From NCBI RefSeq assembly GCF_003945595.2, contig NW_024104311.1, positions 806,001 to 870,000 on the forward strand: DNA of 64,000 bases, written 5' to 3'. Position 1 is the first letter of the stretch. Each line of letters starts with the position of its first letter. This DNA is from Pipra filicauda. Taxonomy: Eukaryota > Chordata > Aves > Passeriformes > Pipridae. Below the pieces are notes generated by a model that saw only the letters and a list, made by a program, of their open reading frames with translations, did not search any database and was not told the origin of the DNA. The position numbers and the translations under genes are program-made. Below, one piece after another: positions 1-14,029 of the stretch.

Positions 1-166
1 AGTGATATTGTGAAACCACCTTCCTCTGCACACTCCTCTCATAAAAGATCCGAATGTATAGCTCCATAAAATCTGTCATGAAGAAGGAAAAAGCAAACCC
101 CAAGCAATCCCTAAACTTGCCTGGACTGGTAGTAACAATCCTTTTCACCACCTCACATGTAGCTTC

Positions 167-169
<3 letters not shown>

Positions 170-201
<32 letters not shown>
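170..201. repeat. Poly-T homopolymer (32 bp)
   Basis: Uninterrupted run of 32 T. Read on the - strand it is a poly-A run, but no retrocopy or SINE body is recognisable beside it, so it is listed as a simple repeat. Assembly length at such a run is unreliable. Confidence 0.95.
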
Positions 202-204
<3 letters not shown>

Positions 205-1795
205 TCTCTAAGAACAATGTGAAAGACACTGTGGGCATTGATAAATCCACTTGGAAAATAAACACCCCAGGGCAGTTCTGTCTCTAGTGATTGTTCAGGT
301 GCCTTCCAGACAACAGAAGCTACTAGGCAAACAACACAAGCTGGCACGGAAGAGGTTGCATGAAGGTTCAGCTAGTGTGACCTCGAGATTCCCGAGGTGA
401 GGAGGGTGTGGACGTGTTGGCAGGCTGGGAGAGCTGTGCCTCCAGCACTATGCCACAAATTACCCTCTGAAGGATGCTGACTCGGGCAGATCAAGGAAAC
501 GTGCAGTCCGTCCTACATTACACCTGGCTGTTACTTATCAACACCTCAGCCCCGTGCAGGAGTTTAAGCCACTCCTGGGGGCTTAGAGGGTTGTGTCACA
601 TCTGTATCAACAGAAGAAAAACTCTGCTTTGTGAGGGCCCAGCAAAAGCTCTCAGCAGACACCTGTCCTGATAACAACACCAGCTGTTATTTTTTTACTA
701 CTGGCACTTTTAAACCACCCTGTTATCAGCTGCTGCATATTGCTGTAGTAAAGGTGATGCTCTTCCAGAGCCTGCTGTTTGGTCATGTCATGCAAAGAGA
801 TAATTCTGAAAAAAAAGCAATATAAGGAGATCAGAAATAAAACTGATCAGTGCAATAGGACTACAGCTATTTGGTTTTATGTTATTAGATCTGTCATTAA
901 AGGAGACTGCTGGCACAGACACAGACTTTTTAATGCTTTTCAGTTTTCAGTGTGAGCAAATATTTAATTTTTTTCCCAGCGTTGTGTGTTGGTTTTGAGG
1001 AAAAAAGTCAACTTTCTAGATATAGTTCCTGGGATACCTCAATTTTGTGCTCTAGAAGGGTCAGAAACACAGCTTCACAGAGCCACAGTTCCTGCTCAGA
1101 AATACTAATTAAAAGCACCTTTGCTTTACAGTCCCTAAGCTGATTATAGGTTTCATCAAAAAAATGCATGTGTGCGTTAGCAGCTTCCTAGTACTGAATG
1201 TGCTGATAACACTTCACCACATAATGCAGTTAAGCCTAAATTACATTCTATACAGAACAATTAAGATAACACAAGTTTATTTTATTGGAACTATAAACAG
1301 AAGATCAAGTCATGCAATAGTTTTATTAGTTATTTTTATTTAAAAAGTAACAGTCTCCAAAAAGTTGAGTATAGTTGAGTGAGGAAAAAATCCAGAAACA
1401 TAAAACCAGTTCAACAAATCTGTAGTTTAATAAGTCAGTGCCAGATGGTTCATGTACTAGGATCACTGTGAATACAGAGAGACCTTTTACTCAATTGATA
1501 TACACACCACAAATGCAATTCCAATCTAAAACTGATTACAAAAGCAGAGAAAGGGGGGAAAAGACATAAGAGCCATCCACCTTACAAGTTTCTGTCAGTC
1601 TTGCTTTCAAACACATCCTTAGGTAATCCCACATCATTAGTCACTGAAACTAAGAAATTATTTAAATCCCAGTTTATTTTTAGGGATATACTGTCTGAAG
1701 AGGACACCAATTTTACTGCCATTCTGACACAGCTTAAGCAACACATTCTTCAAGGCCATGCCTGTGTTTTCCACATTTACCAGTGCAAGTCCCCA

Positions 1796-1831
1796 CAAAG
1801 TGTGGTAAAAGTGTGCAAAGTGTGGTAAAAG
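1796..1831. repeat. Tandem duplication, 16-bp identical units at 20-bp spacing
   Basis: The unit CAAAGTGTGGTAAAAG occurs at 1796-1811 and again at 1816-1831, separated by TGTG. It looks like a small replication-slippage duplication; no function is apparent. Confidence 0.9.
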
Positions 1832-2019
1832 CTCTTCTTATCTCTGGAAAGGGAAGGATGGGAGGGATATTGGTGGTCTGCACTCAAGTGATACCACCTA
1901 TACCACCGATGAAAGTAAAATGAGTTAAAATAGGACTTGTACTGGGACTTATACTACATTTACAAATTAACTCAGCTAATGTGAATCTCAGGAAGGAATA
2001 ATACTTGTTTTGACTTTTC

Positions 2020-2082
2020 ATGTATTTTAGTTTAAACTAAATGTATTTTAGTGTACATTAAATGTATTTGAGTTTAAACAGA
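2020..2082. repeat. 21-bp tandem repeat, three copies
   Basis: Three consecutive 21-bp units begin ATGTATTT at 2020, 2041 and 2062. The first unit contains the palindrome TTTAGTTTAAACTAAA (running one base into the second), and the third retains the AGTTTAAAC core; the second has diverged to AGTGTACATTA. The array is AT-rich and imperfect. Confidence 0.85.
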
Positions 2083-2274
2083 TTCCTAACCAAATGAAGA
2101 TTACAAAGATCTTTAATTGTGCTAATGGGGTTTTGCTAGTGACAGCCTTTAACAGGGGCGCAGAAGCTCTCTGAGAAGGAGGGACAGTGGCTAAGCTGAG
2201 CCATTTTCACAAATGAATGGCAAAAATATTCATGCAGGATGAAAAAGGTAGGGTTAAGACAACCTCTCCTCCAC

Positions 2275-2297
2275 AAAAAAAAAAAAAAAAAAAAAAA
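2275..2297. repeat. Poly-A homopolymer (23 bp)
   Basis: Run of 23 A preceded by CTCTCCTCCAC. I looked for a processed pseudogene or SINE body upstream and recognised none. Confidence 0.9.
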
Positions 2298-5200
2298 TTG
2301 AGAGAAATAAAGGAAATTAAAAAACATAAAGTAGATTCCTTATAAGGAGAGCCTGGTACTAGTTTGTAGAGGACAGAATGCGTGGTTGTGCTGTGACAGA
2401 ATGTTCACAAACCACTGTACACTGCAAAGATCTTAGCACTGACCAACTCAAAACTACTCATGAATCACTGATGCGTCTTGCTGCTTGGTGTTCTGCCTTT
2501 TCTTCTCAGTGTTACTGTCTTTAGGACTTAGTATCAAGTACAAGTGGTTTTTTGCTTGGTGGATTTCTTCTGACAAATTTTTTTACTACCTGTACAAGGT
2601 GTCAGTCTTTGGATTTATTTCTAACCTCTCCTGTATTTGCTATGGACTATTACAAAGCAAGAGTCAGTCAGGATGGACAGCACTCCTGTTGCCAACCATG
2701 AGACCAAAATTAGGAATTTAGTTTTCTTCTGGCTGTATCTGCCTGTCTACCACAAATTTTGCAAGAACAGCTGATAGGGATTTCTATCAAACCATATAAT
2801 TTAAAATGAAATTATCTAAATTGACCAATTGTTTTATCTGAAATGTTTTAGTTTAGGGAAAAAGGATATTGGACTTTTCATTGTCAAATTTGTTACATGT
2901 GTGAGTAATAAAGACCAAGAAGTTGATCCAAGAATTTACAATTTAAATAGCTGAGATTAATCTTAAGAAGATTTATGAGAAAGCTGATTTGGAATGCTAT
3001 ATTATATAAATTAATAGTGACAGATTTTTATGGGTAGTACACTTAGGAAATGACTACAAAATAAAACTTGGAGGTCATTATATTCAAAGTTAAGCAGTAT
3101 AATTCAAATAAATTATTCTGTTATTTACTGGGAATCAAATGTTCACATGCTATAACCTATTTAAGTATTTGTATTCTAGTCTATAGTACTTGGCAACTAG
3201 TTTCTTCATAAAGGGGCTCATAAGGTCAGAGGTGAAGAGTGATAATATGACATGTTACCAGTGATCTGCAGTGAATAGGTAAATAGTTTTGATGATAAAT
3301 AGTGCAGTTTGTAGACAGACCCGATTATCAGTGTTTGTATCAAACATACCAGTTTTTCTATCAGACATACTTTTCCTAGATAAGATGCTGTTAAAAATGT
3401 GCATGTCAGAACACTAAGCAAGGAAAAGACCTCAAGAAATTGTATTTTCTAGTTTATATACTAAATCCAGCTATATAGCATTTGAAAATGAAATCTTAAA
3501 CCTTTTGAGTCACAGGTGCTCAGTATTTCTGAAAATAAAATCAGTTTAATTTTCCATAAAATAGTCATAACTTGGAACTTTTCCATTATGAAGTAAGTTT
3601 AACATTTTACAGAGCAACTATACAAATGTAATTTATACCTGAAACAGCCTGCCACCCAGATACTGCTGAACTAGTTTTGAAGAAAAAAAATTGTATAATC
3701 TTTGTTTACGGAACTTCTATATTCAAATCTCTTTAAAAGCCCAAGAAGTTAGAACAATGCAATAGAATGGCAATGTTTATAAACCATTGTACTTTGACTG
3801 TTCCATAATGTTAACTTGAAATAATTAATTTTTTGTACAGAGTTTCCATTTCCTTACATTGAGAGAACTCTGAGGGAAGCACTTAGTTTGTAAAGTGTGA
3901 GTTATGACCTGCCATTAAGTTACTTGATAACACATTATTCTCTGTGATGATACACCATTTTTATGGAACTTGGAAATATTTAAAGGAGTTGTACCTTTAT
4001 AGATATACAGGTGTTATGCAACATTCTTTACATATAAACACTACTTTGTACCTGCTAAAAACAAATCCACAGACTGAAGAGGAATTAAACATTTAAGATA
4101 TTTGCATACATTTTTCAAGCATACCTAAAGGATTTCATAAATTCAGCAGATTTTAGCATTTGAATGATATGCTGTCAATGCATTTGACTCAGAGTCAGTA
4201 ACTGTGGTTTCAGCCTAGGTGTAAGGTAGACACAGTTTGAGATTCAGTTAAAGGCATTGAAATAAAATAATACCTTAATTACACATCTGAGCATAATCAC
4301 TGAGTTTCAATTAGTTTTGAAAACTCAGTTTAGAAGTGCAAGTTTACACTCACAGGTGTGAGTTGAGCACCATGGGCAGCCTTGTTCTTTTACCAAAGAA
4401 ATGTATTTAGCAATGGTCATGAAGATGTGGCAACATGGGCCTCCAGCTGGCCACAGAGACACTTGGACTAGAGGAACCTATAGGATTTGTGGATCTGCCC
4501 TGGTAACACAGCTCCTGCTGACTACATCAGATGGAGCTCAGGCATGCTCACTCACACTGACTGCACATCTTCTAATTACACTGTAACATGATCAACTTCA
4601 CTTAAAGATTAAATAATATCTTTCCACTTCCTCTGAGTTAATAATGATTCATTCATTTTAAGTCCAAAAGTCTTCAACAAATAAATAAAAACAAGTTGAC
4701 TTTTATTAGGGAAGTACTTTATTTCAAAAACTAAAGATTTCACAAGATGAACTCTTGTACAAGTATTAAAAATGTAGAAACAATTCTCCTGAATTTATGA
4801 ATATGTAACTTGCATTTTCACAGAATTTTTTTTCATAGCTTATTTTTTCGTTGAATCCAAACTAGGCGTGTTTCCTTACAACCATATGGAAGCTCTTGAG
4901 TTAGCTCACAGCTGAAAAATGTGGTTTTACTTGGGACATATTGTATACTGAGTGATTGAATCTAAAATAAATTTTAAAAAAAAGCAGGATTATTTAAGAT
5001 AAAATGAAAAGAAACAGAGGATAAAGCAACCACGTACTTCAGAGCAATTTCTGTTATAAAATAGTTTGGTGGGGCTGAGAACCCAGAGAGAGAAAACAAA
5101 CGCAAACAGTGAAATGATAATAGCGCAAGCACTTACCATTTATTAAGTTTTAAAAAGGTGCTGCATTATTGACCTATACGCTTTTTATTCTGGTCAACCT

Positions 5201-7544
5201 TAAGTGAATTACTTGGCAGCTGGTATTAACAGCAGAAAGCAGATAGCCACAAACCAACTGGATTGCAACAGCAAAGTGTCAAAGATTAGAAAAAACTTGA
5301 GATCTGATTTATTTGATTAAGACAGCAATTTATAGGTGACATTGTTCATCCTATTGTGTACACAGATGCTGAGGAAGGGGTAGACCTTCAAAGGCCTGTA
5401 TAATTCCTTTAAAGCATCATACAGAAATGCTTCTTTTTTCTGAGCTTTGATGATTCATCATTTAAAACCCATTAGCTGGATCTTGTATAACCGTGTCTTG
5501 TGAGTGGGATATAGCAATTAGAAAAGGCACCATCAGACTGCAAAAGTGAACTGAGAAATTTGTAAAGGCCACAAAGAATTCAGAGTAATTTTTGTTTAGC
5601 AGATGGACATGCAACTCCTTCAGTCACCTGATAAGCTGAAGGTGGCCTGTCCAGCTGCAGGCAGCTCATGAGATCTTGGACCTGGGGTGAGGCAGAACTT
5701 CATGAAACCAGTAGAAGAGAGGGGCACACCACATGAATCACATGGAACTTTAGACCATTACATTTGTCCACCTGGAATTTATGACTGGAGTACTACTACA
5801 AGAAACTTTTGTGTTTAATTTACTCTTATTTTTAGTCCTGCAGAAACCTCTGGTTTCCTCATCTGGTCACTTTCTTTTGCCACACTTGCTCTTAAAGTCT
5901 TTGAAGCCAGAGAAGGGCACAATAAACAGCGCCACCTTCTTATGGCTCTCTCTCCCATCTTCACAATTTTATCTTATACCTTAAGTAAGCGTGAAATAAA
6001 ATTTACATTTATGTGAGTGTTTTTTCCCTTATAGCTCACTTTTCCTTTCTTCTTTAGTGGTATTTTCTTTCAGGTTTTAAGTTATATGATCTTATTTTTT
6101 CTCATATGAAGAAGGTCCCTTTTTGAAAAACACTCTTGTCTGAAAAAAAGAGAGACTGTGAGACTGTGTCGTGAATGAGTAGGAAAAGCGATAGACCAAC
6201 AACTCTCAGAAACTTAACAGCAGATTTTAAAAAGAAACTTTTTGCAAGTGAAATACAGACTTCAGAAAATTGTCTTTCAGATGTGCAGTACAGGATTCAG
6301 GACAGATTATCACAGGGTGCCAGTTACCATATTTCAGTAGTGTTATGCCAATTTATACCACTTACAAACCTTTCTTACTACACCTAAAATTGAAATACAT
6401 GCCATTTTAGAAAGTACTCTTAGCTGTGGGAGAAAGTCCTGACCATGGAGAGAACTTTCCTGAAACTGCTGTAGCAGTTGGTTCTATTTTCTTCCCTCTA
6501 TAACCTCAATTCAGTGACCTATTTATGATAAATTTTTGAATACATATTCTGTAATATTTTACATAAGTTGAAATTTAGTGTCTTACCTAATACACTTGTT
6601 TATGATAAATATATTATTTCCTGGTACTTCTTTCCTTGTTTTTTTTCTTATAAAGATTTTTGCCTGATGTGAGGCTTTATGTATTTTCCCCCCTGACAGC
6701 TGTATAAGTTCAATGAGCTTTTTGCAGGGTGGTTGACTGGTAGGAGATATAAACATGACAGGCTGGTTTGAAAAAAGATTCTGCTAGTATTTTCTTGTTG
6801 ATAGGTGACACTGAAGTCTGCAGATCTGTATTTGAGGAAACAAGAAAATTTATTAACCAATGTGTTACATTTTCACTCAAAGTAAAACTATTCCTTGGTT
6901 TCTCTAGTTCAGAAAAAAAGAAATATATGAGTAGGAACTTTACTTTTTCAAGTGTATCAGAAATTCTTGCATAAAATATACAAAGAATTTGCTCTACTGG
7001 ATTGATACAATTCCCAAACCAGAGTTTGAGACTATTTCATTACAGGTCAGACAGTTTAAGTGTAAAACTTCTTAAAGCACTTGACAGTATTATTTTTCAC
7101 CATAGTCTTACATTCTTATGTTTATAGCACTGGCCATCACATAGAAATATTAAAGGATATTATAAATTATGCAATGGTCTTGCAGCACAAATACAAACCA
7201 TGATAGCCTTTATAATACATAGTGCTCATCGGTTCATATTGGTGAGCTTTACAAATGGATCTAATTCAGAGCTTAAACTACTTTAGGACCTCTTTCCCCC
7301 TCCTGTGCTCCACAGATACCAACTGTTTTTTCTCTCAGATGTATAAAGTGACACAAATGTACCAGCACTCAGAACAAAACATTTAATATAGACCCTTTTG
7401 TCTCCAAAACACGAAAAAAAGTTCTCTATGAATGCTGTGCAGCTTGTAACATTTGATCATTATAATAAAAGCCTGCTTGATCTATATAAGGCAAATTTTC
7501 TTCTCTGTATATACCAGGCAGGATAGTGCTTCAGCAGTTAAAGC

Positions 7545-7582
7545 CATTGACCTGCTATAGCAACATTGACCTGCTATAGCAA
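7545..7582. repeat. Perfect 19-bp tandem duplication
   Basis: CATTGACCTGCTATAGCAA is repeated twice head to tail (7545-7563 and 7564-7582) without a mismatch. It sits about 50 bp to the left of the SINE insertion. Perfect identity suggests a recent slippage duplication. Confidence 0.95.
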
Positions 7583-7633
7583 CATATGTAACAGGTCTGA
7601 TTCTGTATCGCTTGTCAAAGTTTGGAAAATGTA

Positions 7634-7782
7634 TAGAATCACAGAATATTCAGAGTTGGAAGGGATCCACAAGGATCTTGAAGTCCAACTCCCTAGTGAA
7701 TGGCCCACACAGGGATTGAACCCACAACCTTGGCATTATTAGCACCAGACTCTAACCTACTGAGCCAGTCTCAGGGGCTGAG
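7634..7782 (-). mobile_element. TguSINE1-like SINE (tRNA-Ile head, CR1 tail)
   Basis: Read on the - strand, the element starts with a tRNA-derived head. An A-box-like TGGCTCAGTAGG lies at 7756-7767, the anticodon-loop region GGTGCTAATAATGCC matches tRNA-Ile(AAT) with the anticodon at 7738-7740, and a B box GGTTCAATCCC lies at 7712-7722. After the head comes a body ending in CR1-type 3' sequence (GATCCTTGTGGATCCCTTCC, then TCTGTGATTCTA). A tRNA-Ile head joined to a CR1 3' tail is the structure of TguSINE1, which is known from passerine birds and was mobilised by CR1. The boxes are decayed but recognisable. No clear target-site duplication is visible, as is usual for CR1-mobilised elements. It is not a functional tRNA gene: the acceptor stem is incomplete and the CR1 tail follows directly. 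Confidence 0.85.
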
Positions 7783-10700
7783 ATTGGAGTTAATAGTAAG
7801 ATGACAACAAAAAGAAATGTTTCATGTTATGTAATGTTTGGAATTTTTCATACAGATGACCAACATGAGCATAGAGGAAAGGTCACTTTGCATATATCTG
7901 GTTTATATGAGACATTTGAATGTGAAACTGTAGTCAGTGAGAAGGCGTAACTGAACAGTGGAAGAAATTACCTGTTGGGTGGATTCCTTACTCCAATCCT
8001 GACACAAACATGCTGTGAAACCACAGGCTCTTTGGAAGTCAATGTGATAACATATATGCTGGGCAGCCAAAGTGAGTCTCCACCTGGTTTACAGGGGTTT
8101 GTAAAGCTAAACAGTTCCATGGCATGTTCACAGATAAAAGTGAATTGCCTTAGCACTTCTGATCAATTAGCTAGAGCTAGAGCAAGCACCTGCAAAGTGT
8201 GAAGCCCATGCTAACACGAGACTGTTGCTCAGTGGCTCTGTGTCACTGGCCTCTACTATTCTGGGACATGTCAATCCTCATCTGAATTTTGAGATCTCCA
8301 TCAGTAAATAATTCAGCTTTCTCTGATCATTAATTCCTTGATTGATCTCCTGAGAATAAAATTAGGTTGATTCTTTGGGTTCTGAGTTCAGTAAGTTATA
8401 AAGACAGTGACTGCTATGGTTGAAGCAGGCCAAAGAGACTCAATCACAATCCAAAAAATACCCTATATTTTTTTATTTTCTATTCCTCTGTGAACTTAAT
8501 TTTATGAATGTCATGGCACCTAATCCTGTCTCATGGAAGTCAAAGAGCTGCTAAATAATTTTGTTGATCACAGTATCAATGAAGAGTTATACTGCAGATT
8601 TTGGAGGACCCAAACTCATTGAATATATCCGGTGGCCCTTCCTGTAAATTGGCACCCAGTGCCTTACACACATGCAGAAGATCTGGTTTTGGACTCAGTG
8701 GAGTACTGCCTACCTCCATCTGAGCAGAATGCTCTTCTGTGAATCCGTATCTGCTGGGCATCTTGATGTCACAAAGACCAGAAAATTATCAATTGTACTG
8801 TTTTAATATATAGTATCAGATTTAGAATTCACTTGCTGATGGATCTTGTGAGGCTTAGAGGCCGTGATCACTCTCTTAAAAAGGGACTAGGTCAGGAACA
8901 TAAAACACTGGGCAATCTCCAATGTACAGAGCAGTGTGATTTTGGTATTACTAGGACTGCAATCATAAAATTTTATCAATTTAAAAACTGTGCAATTGTG
9001 AAACTATTAAAGTGCTTGTGGTAAGCAAGGTCAACTAATTAAAGAGCACACTATAGTGAAAAATAACAAGCTCTCTGGAACTGTTTATTGGCACAAATCA
9101 GATGGAATTGATAGAAAAAAGAAAATTACCAAGAGACTATAATACTAGTTTGTCTAAAAAAAATCAGATTTAAATAAAAGCAACAGAAGTCACACTGATT
9201 TTGTCAACCTGGAACTCTAAGATTTTAAAGATGAAAATTATTAAGATTGAGAAGCTTTTAACTTAAGAATGGAATTGGACTTGTGTTAGATAGAAGACAC
9301 CAAATATAAATTGTTGTGACCTGCTATTTCACATATTTTAGGGAAAATGATTTAAAAGGGCTAATTGTATTCCCACTTCCTCAAACATTTTTCCTGAAAA
9401 GATTTATTTGCTGCCACTGTAACTAAAACTCATTTATATGATACGTCTCCCTATAGAAACAACTGTTGGATGAAATTAATATTAAAGCAAATGTTTATGT
9501 AGCTAATCATCAAATAAGGAAATCCAAATTTTAAGGACCCAACAGAGCTCACCTCAGCTGATGTCCACAAATTTTATTTTATATTCTTTTTTTTATGCAT
9601 TTAGAACATACTACGAGCACCCAGGGAAGTGAAATGCTGACATGCTTTAGAGAAGGTTTTCTTAAACTGCCTTTACAATTTCATCTGGGTGCATCATCAG
9701 TGCATTTGAGATGAGGACAGGGTAAGAACACAGTACATCTTTGTGGTACCGTCAAAGGAAAGCTTCAACATGCAGTGTGGTATTTATGTTTCCTTTGTTT
9801 GGATCACCACCACCACCACGTTCCCAGCCGGCTGTGCTCAAGCACATCGGGTCCACTCACAGGCCACAGAGAGAGGGAAAAATCCCAGCCTTTATGTTCA
9901 GAGCTCAGAGAGCAGTCTGGAAGGTTAACTTTGCTTTCTGGCCCACTAACCTGAAAGAAACACCTCTGGCCAGTTGCTGAAAGGGCAGCCAGCTGACCAC
10001 ACAGGGTTTGGCGGTGGGATGAGAGGGCACAACTAAGCTCTTCCCCCTGAATTGACTCAGCTGCCTTCCCAACATCAAAGCCTTTGCAGCACTCCAGGGG
10101 TGCTCGCAGCCCTTTGAAACCACACACATTTCTCGTAAGCTTTTACAAATAAATAAATAATTCCTTAGCAGAGACCAAGCCTGGGAAAATATCAGACCCC
10201 AAAAGGGACTATTTCCACAAATTGTGTATCTATAAGTCAGTAGTTATGGTTACAGTTTTGTCAGGGCCTATTATAACAGACAGCACCAGAAATTTTCCTT
10301 TCCAATTATATTCTTTAGCAGATGGACAAAACCCCCAAACATTATAAAAACACCTATTTAATCTTTTTGGTAAGGTTCTAAGCATTAACCTCATTCTTTC
10401 ACTAGCTAGGTGAATGGCAGGAAGACACCTTTTACATGCATGCATTTCTCATAAATGTACCATTAATTTAGTTGTTTCTTTGAATGTATGTTTCAAAAAG
10501 GAAAAAAAAATCACTGTTGACAGAAGTAAAACTTAAGGAGAATGTATGATAAATAAATAAAGCCTTTCTTCCCTGTAAAGAAAAAACCCCACAGAAAACA
10601 TTTCACCAACTTTTGTCCCTCCTGTGACTGATTTTCAGTCCCCACAGGCCGAATGAGCACATACCATAAAAAACCCCAAACTCTGCAGTTTTGTCTAGAA

Positions 10701-13700
10701 CTTTATGAAAATATCTTGTGCTGGGTGAGTTGCCAGAACAAACACAAAACTCCATAAAAGTCCAAGGGTGTGATCTTTTCATGAGGCTCAGGAGATAGCT
10801 ATCAAGTGCCACAAAGGTATTACCTCTGAATAAATACCTGAATTCATGCAATATGTAAGAAAATAATTATCCTGGATGTAACTGGAAATTTTTAAGCATT
10901 GAAACTGCTAATTTCCTATATACAGCACACAATTTTCAGTGTCCAACTTCCAGAAAATAGCACTTGAAGAAATTTCCAGTCTAAATTGGTATTAGAATAA
11001 TAATATTTCACAAAACCTACATGATTATGACTTATTACAATTAATAGAAATTGTATTTGTAGGCTAGAAATGATAATGTGAAGTATTACCTTCAAAAATA
11101 TATACAATGTAGCCATCTTTAATGATTATACATCTGAAAATTTGTGCATGCATTACACAATGTATGCATTATTTATCTTTATTATTAATTTCAATTATTC
11201 ACCGGAGATAAATAAATCTACAAAAATAAACTTTTGATTTATTTTATTATTACTATTTGACCATTTAATATAGCATTTACTGAACTTATGGAAAGCTGTA
11301 ATTATGCCTTGGTTACTATTACTTGCAAAAATAATAAATATATTCTATTAAATGCAAACAGCAGAAGATAAAATTGCAGACACAAGTTTGAAGGGAGAAG
11401 ATTGTATTTCTTGGTTTATATCTATCCAAAGACCAAGTATTATTTCATTTGAAGTTGATGAGAAATCGTTCATTTTCACTAAAAAAAAAATGATCTGACT
11501 GTTGAAGTCTTATGGATTAGTTCATCACTCTGCAAGTAAATGACAGAAACCCATAAAATTGATAAACACCAAAACTCACAAGCTTTATGGTTTCATAATG
11601 TTCAAATTTATCAAAAAAAGACATATAAAATAACATATCCATTTAATATAGTTGAGTGGTGTTGCTGGGGAAATATTAAGCTCTGATATTTTAATATTCA
11701 TATGATTTCAGTATGGTTCATTATACTGGCCAAGTGATATTTATATTTTCAGTTACTGTAATTCTTTATGAAGCCCTTGTGAAGAACGAAATCAAAATTA
11801 CAACTCCATTAGGAAACATTACAGTTGCATGGTGATATGCATTTTCAGACAGCCCATCATTTAGTAAAAATTTAAAAGAAAAACACATATGTGGAATGCC
11901 ATATACATGTAAAGATCAAGGGCTCACACACATCCACAAAGTGGAGCACCAGCCTGCTTCTGATAAAGAGGAGAGTATTGCAGTGTGCAGACTTCTGAAA
12001 GTACAGTTGTCCTGCAGTGAGGAATTTGCAGAATCTGCAGGACCCTACAGGGATCAAGGAGGTTTGTGTTAACAATGCAGTACTGCTGCAGGACAAAGAA
12101 AAAATGCTCTCTTTTTCATCTTTATAAATATCAGGTTTAATAGGATAGAAGCAACTAAGCAAACAGCAACTCTATTTTTGTAGGAACAATATGTGCCATA
12201 CATTTTCTACTTAAAAAGCTCATCATTTTAGTTTGCTTTCTCTTATTTTAGCAGTTTGCTGATTTTTTTAACATGTCGAGAATACCAAAATTGAAAGAGT
12301 ATTCACTAACGACTTTAAAAATTACATTAAAATGCTGCACTAGATAAATAAATTGGTGCTCTCTGATATAAAAGGAGCATGCTAAGAGCTGGAAACAACT
12401 TTCTTCAGCAAGCTGATCCTCAGCTTTGAGGAATCTTAGATGAGTTCATGGAACATCACACATGTGCAGGACCCCAACTTGTTCAGGACGTACTACCATA
12501 CTACATCTCAACAGCACCCAGAACCTTATTCCACTCTTTGGTATTACATGCATTTGTTATTGCTAGCAATGTTTTCTATTCTCAGAGCAAAACTCAACTT
12601 GCAACATTCATTAATTAATTGCAAATATTGCATCCTTATTTGTGACTATTTATTGAAACAATGCTTTCTCATTGGTTATCAATATCCTTTGGCTAAAACA
12701 GAAGCTCTCTTTCTGTCAAGTCAGAGAAGCATAAACCTTCAGACAGAAGTGAGAACATACTTTTTGGACACTTGATAAGGCTACATCAGCACCCCAGCAC
12801 GTGCACACACCTGTAGATTATGTACAGGCAAACTGGGTGTAGGTTTCTGTGGTAGAAGACGACTGGTGCCCTGAGCCAGGAGCCAGAAGTGAAGGCAGAT
12901 AGAGTGAAAAATTTTGTCCAGGAAAAAAGAAACCTTTGAAGTTTGGTCTTGAAAAACAAAAAGGAAAGTAAAAGAAGGAAAAATGGCATACAGTCAAGAC
13001 TGTATTATCTGGAAAGTTCTTCAAAACTCAGTTTCTTCCCCTCCTCTGATAGTCCTTCATGTAAGTGTTTCCTGGCCAAGGCGAGGGCCAAGGGAAGAAC
13101 ACTTGAATCCAGACAATTTAGCTGATATTATTTCTTTCTACTGCGTTTTGGCAGACAACTTTGCTTCTCTCAAATCCCACAGACTGATAAGAAAAGTTAA
13201 TTTCACAAATTTATTCTCTGAAAGACCAAGTCCAGTGGGAACACTGCATGAAAATGTTTGGCAAATAAATCTACTGTTTGGCTGATATTCAAAACTATAC
13301 TGAAAGATGTTTGAACATTTTTTTCCAGCGTAGCAAATTTTTGCAGGAAAAAAGATAACAAATTCACTTATTTTTAGTTTAATTTCCTTGTTTTCCAGAG
13401 GTAGAACTATTTTTAAATACTATGTAATATCAACGTAATCAACTATAGATTAATAAAAACAAACCAGGGTAAAACAATAAATCTTTTCCCAACATATATA
13501 TAATCTAAAATCACTCTGATAATATTGTAAGAGGTGGTCACTTTAACTATTTGTTTAGAACTTCAAAAGTATACTGAAAGAAATATATTTGCATTTGGTT
13601 TCAACACAAACTAATTATTTTTGAAATTAAAAAAAATCCTTTCATTAAAAATTAGCTGAAAAAGGGATTATTTTTCAGGATTAGAAATTAAAACCTTTCT

Positions 13701-14029
13701 TCAGAAATACCTCAAAACTTGTCCATCCTTGGTTTTATCTTATTTCAAGAGAGCTTAAGTGACTACCAGAGAGTGATGAGAATGCAAATTACAATCAGAA
13801 ACTTATGTCAAAATTCTGCATATAATTACCAGTTGCTCGAATATCAGTAAAGAAGGAATGTGCCACACATCACATAAGTGGAGTATGAGTGTGGCACATG
13901 ACTCTGAGTCCTGCACCACTGGCATACCATGAGGTATGTCCATACAGGACAAGTGACAAGCCCCCAAGAATCCCAGTAAAATTCAAAGGCAGAAATCTTC
14001 CACCTCCATACACAGTCTAGTCCAATGCT
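7783..14029. other. Intergenic/intronic DNA, no gene seen
   Basis: AT-rich and unique-looking. A patch richer in GC (about 9790-10125) is open on both strands but matches no protein I recognise. An open frame of 111 codons at 12440-12775 is also unrecognised. There is no splice-flanked exon that I can identify. Confidence 0.55.

Larger units (their letters stand above)
1..7544. other. Intergenic/intronic AT-rich DNA, no gene seen
   Basis: No open frame here resembles a known protein, and I see no LINE, SINE or LTR signature. The contents are a long T run near the left edge, an A run at 2275-2297, two short tandem arrays (1796-1831 and 2020-2082), and otherwise AT-rich unique-looking sequence. 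By synteny of ANGPT2 in other amniotes this could be MCPH1 intron on the - strand, but nothing in the sequence itself shows it. Confidence 0.6.

Noticed and set aside
54..347. Open frames on both strands across the left-edge T run
   Set aside because: Their length comes from the homopolymer reading as poly-Phe or poly-Lys; no protein is recognisable.
9804..10127. Possible MCPH1 BRCT exon on the - strand
   Set aside because: None of the frames I read shows BRCT-like residues or clear splice sites. The run of tryptophans at one end is an artefact of a CCA repeat.
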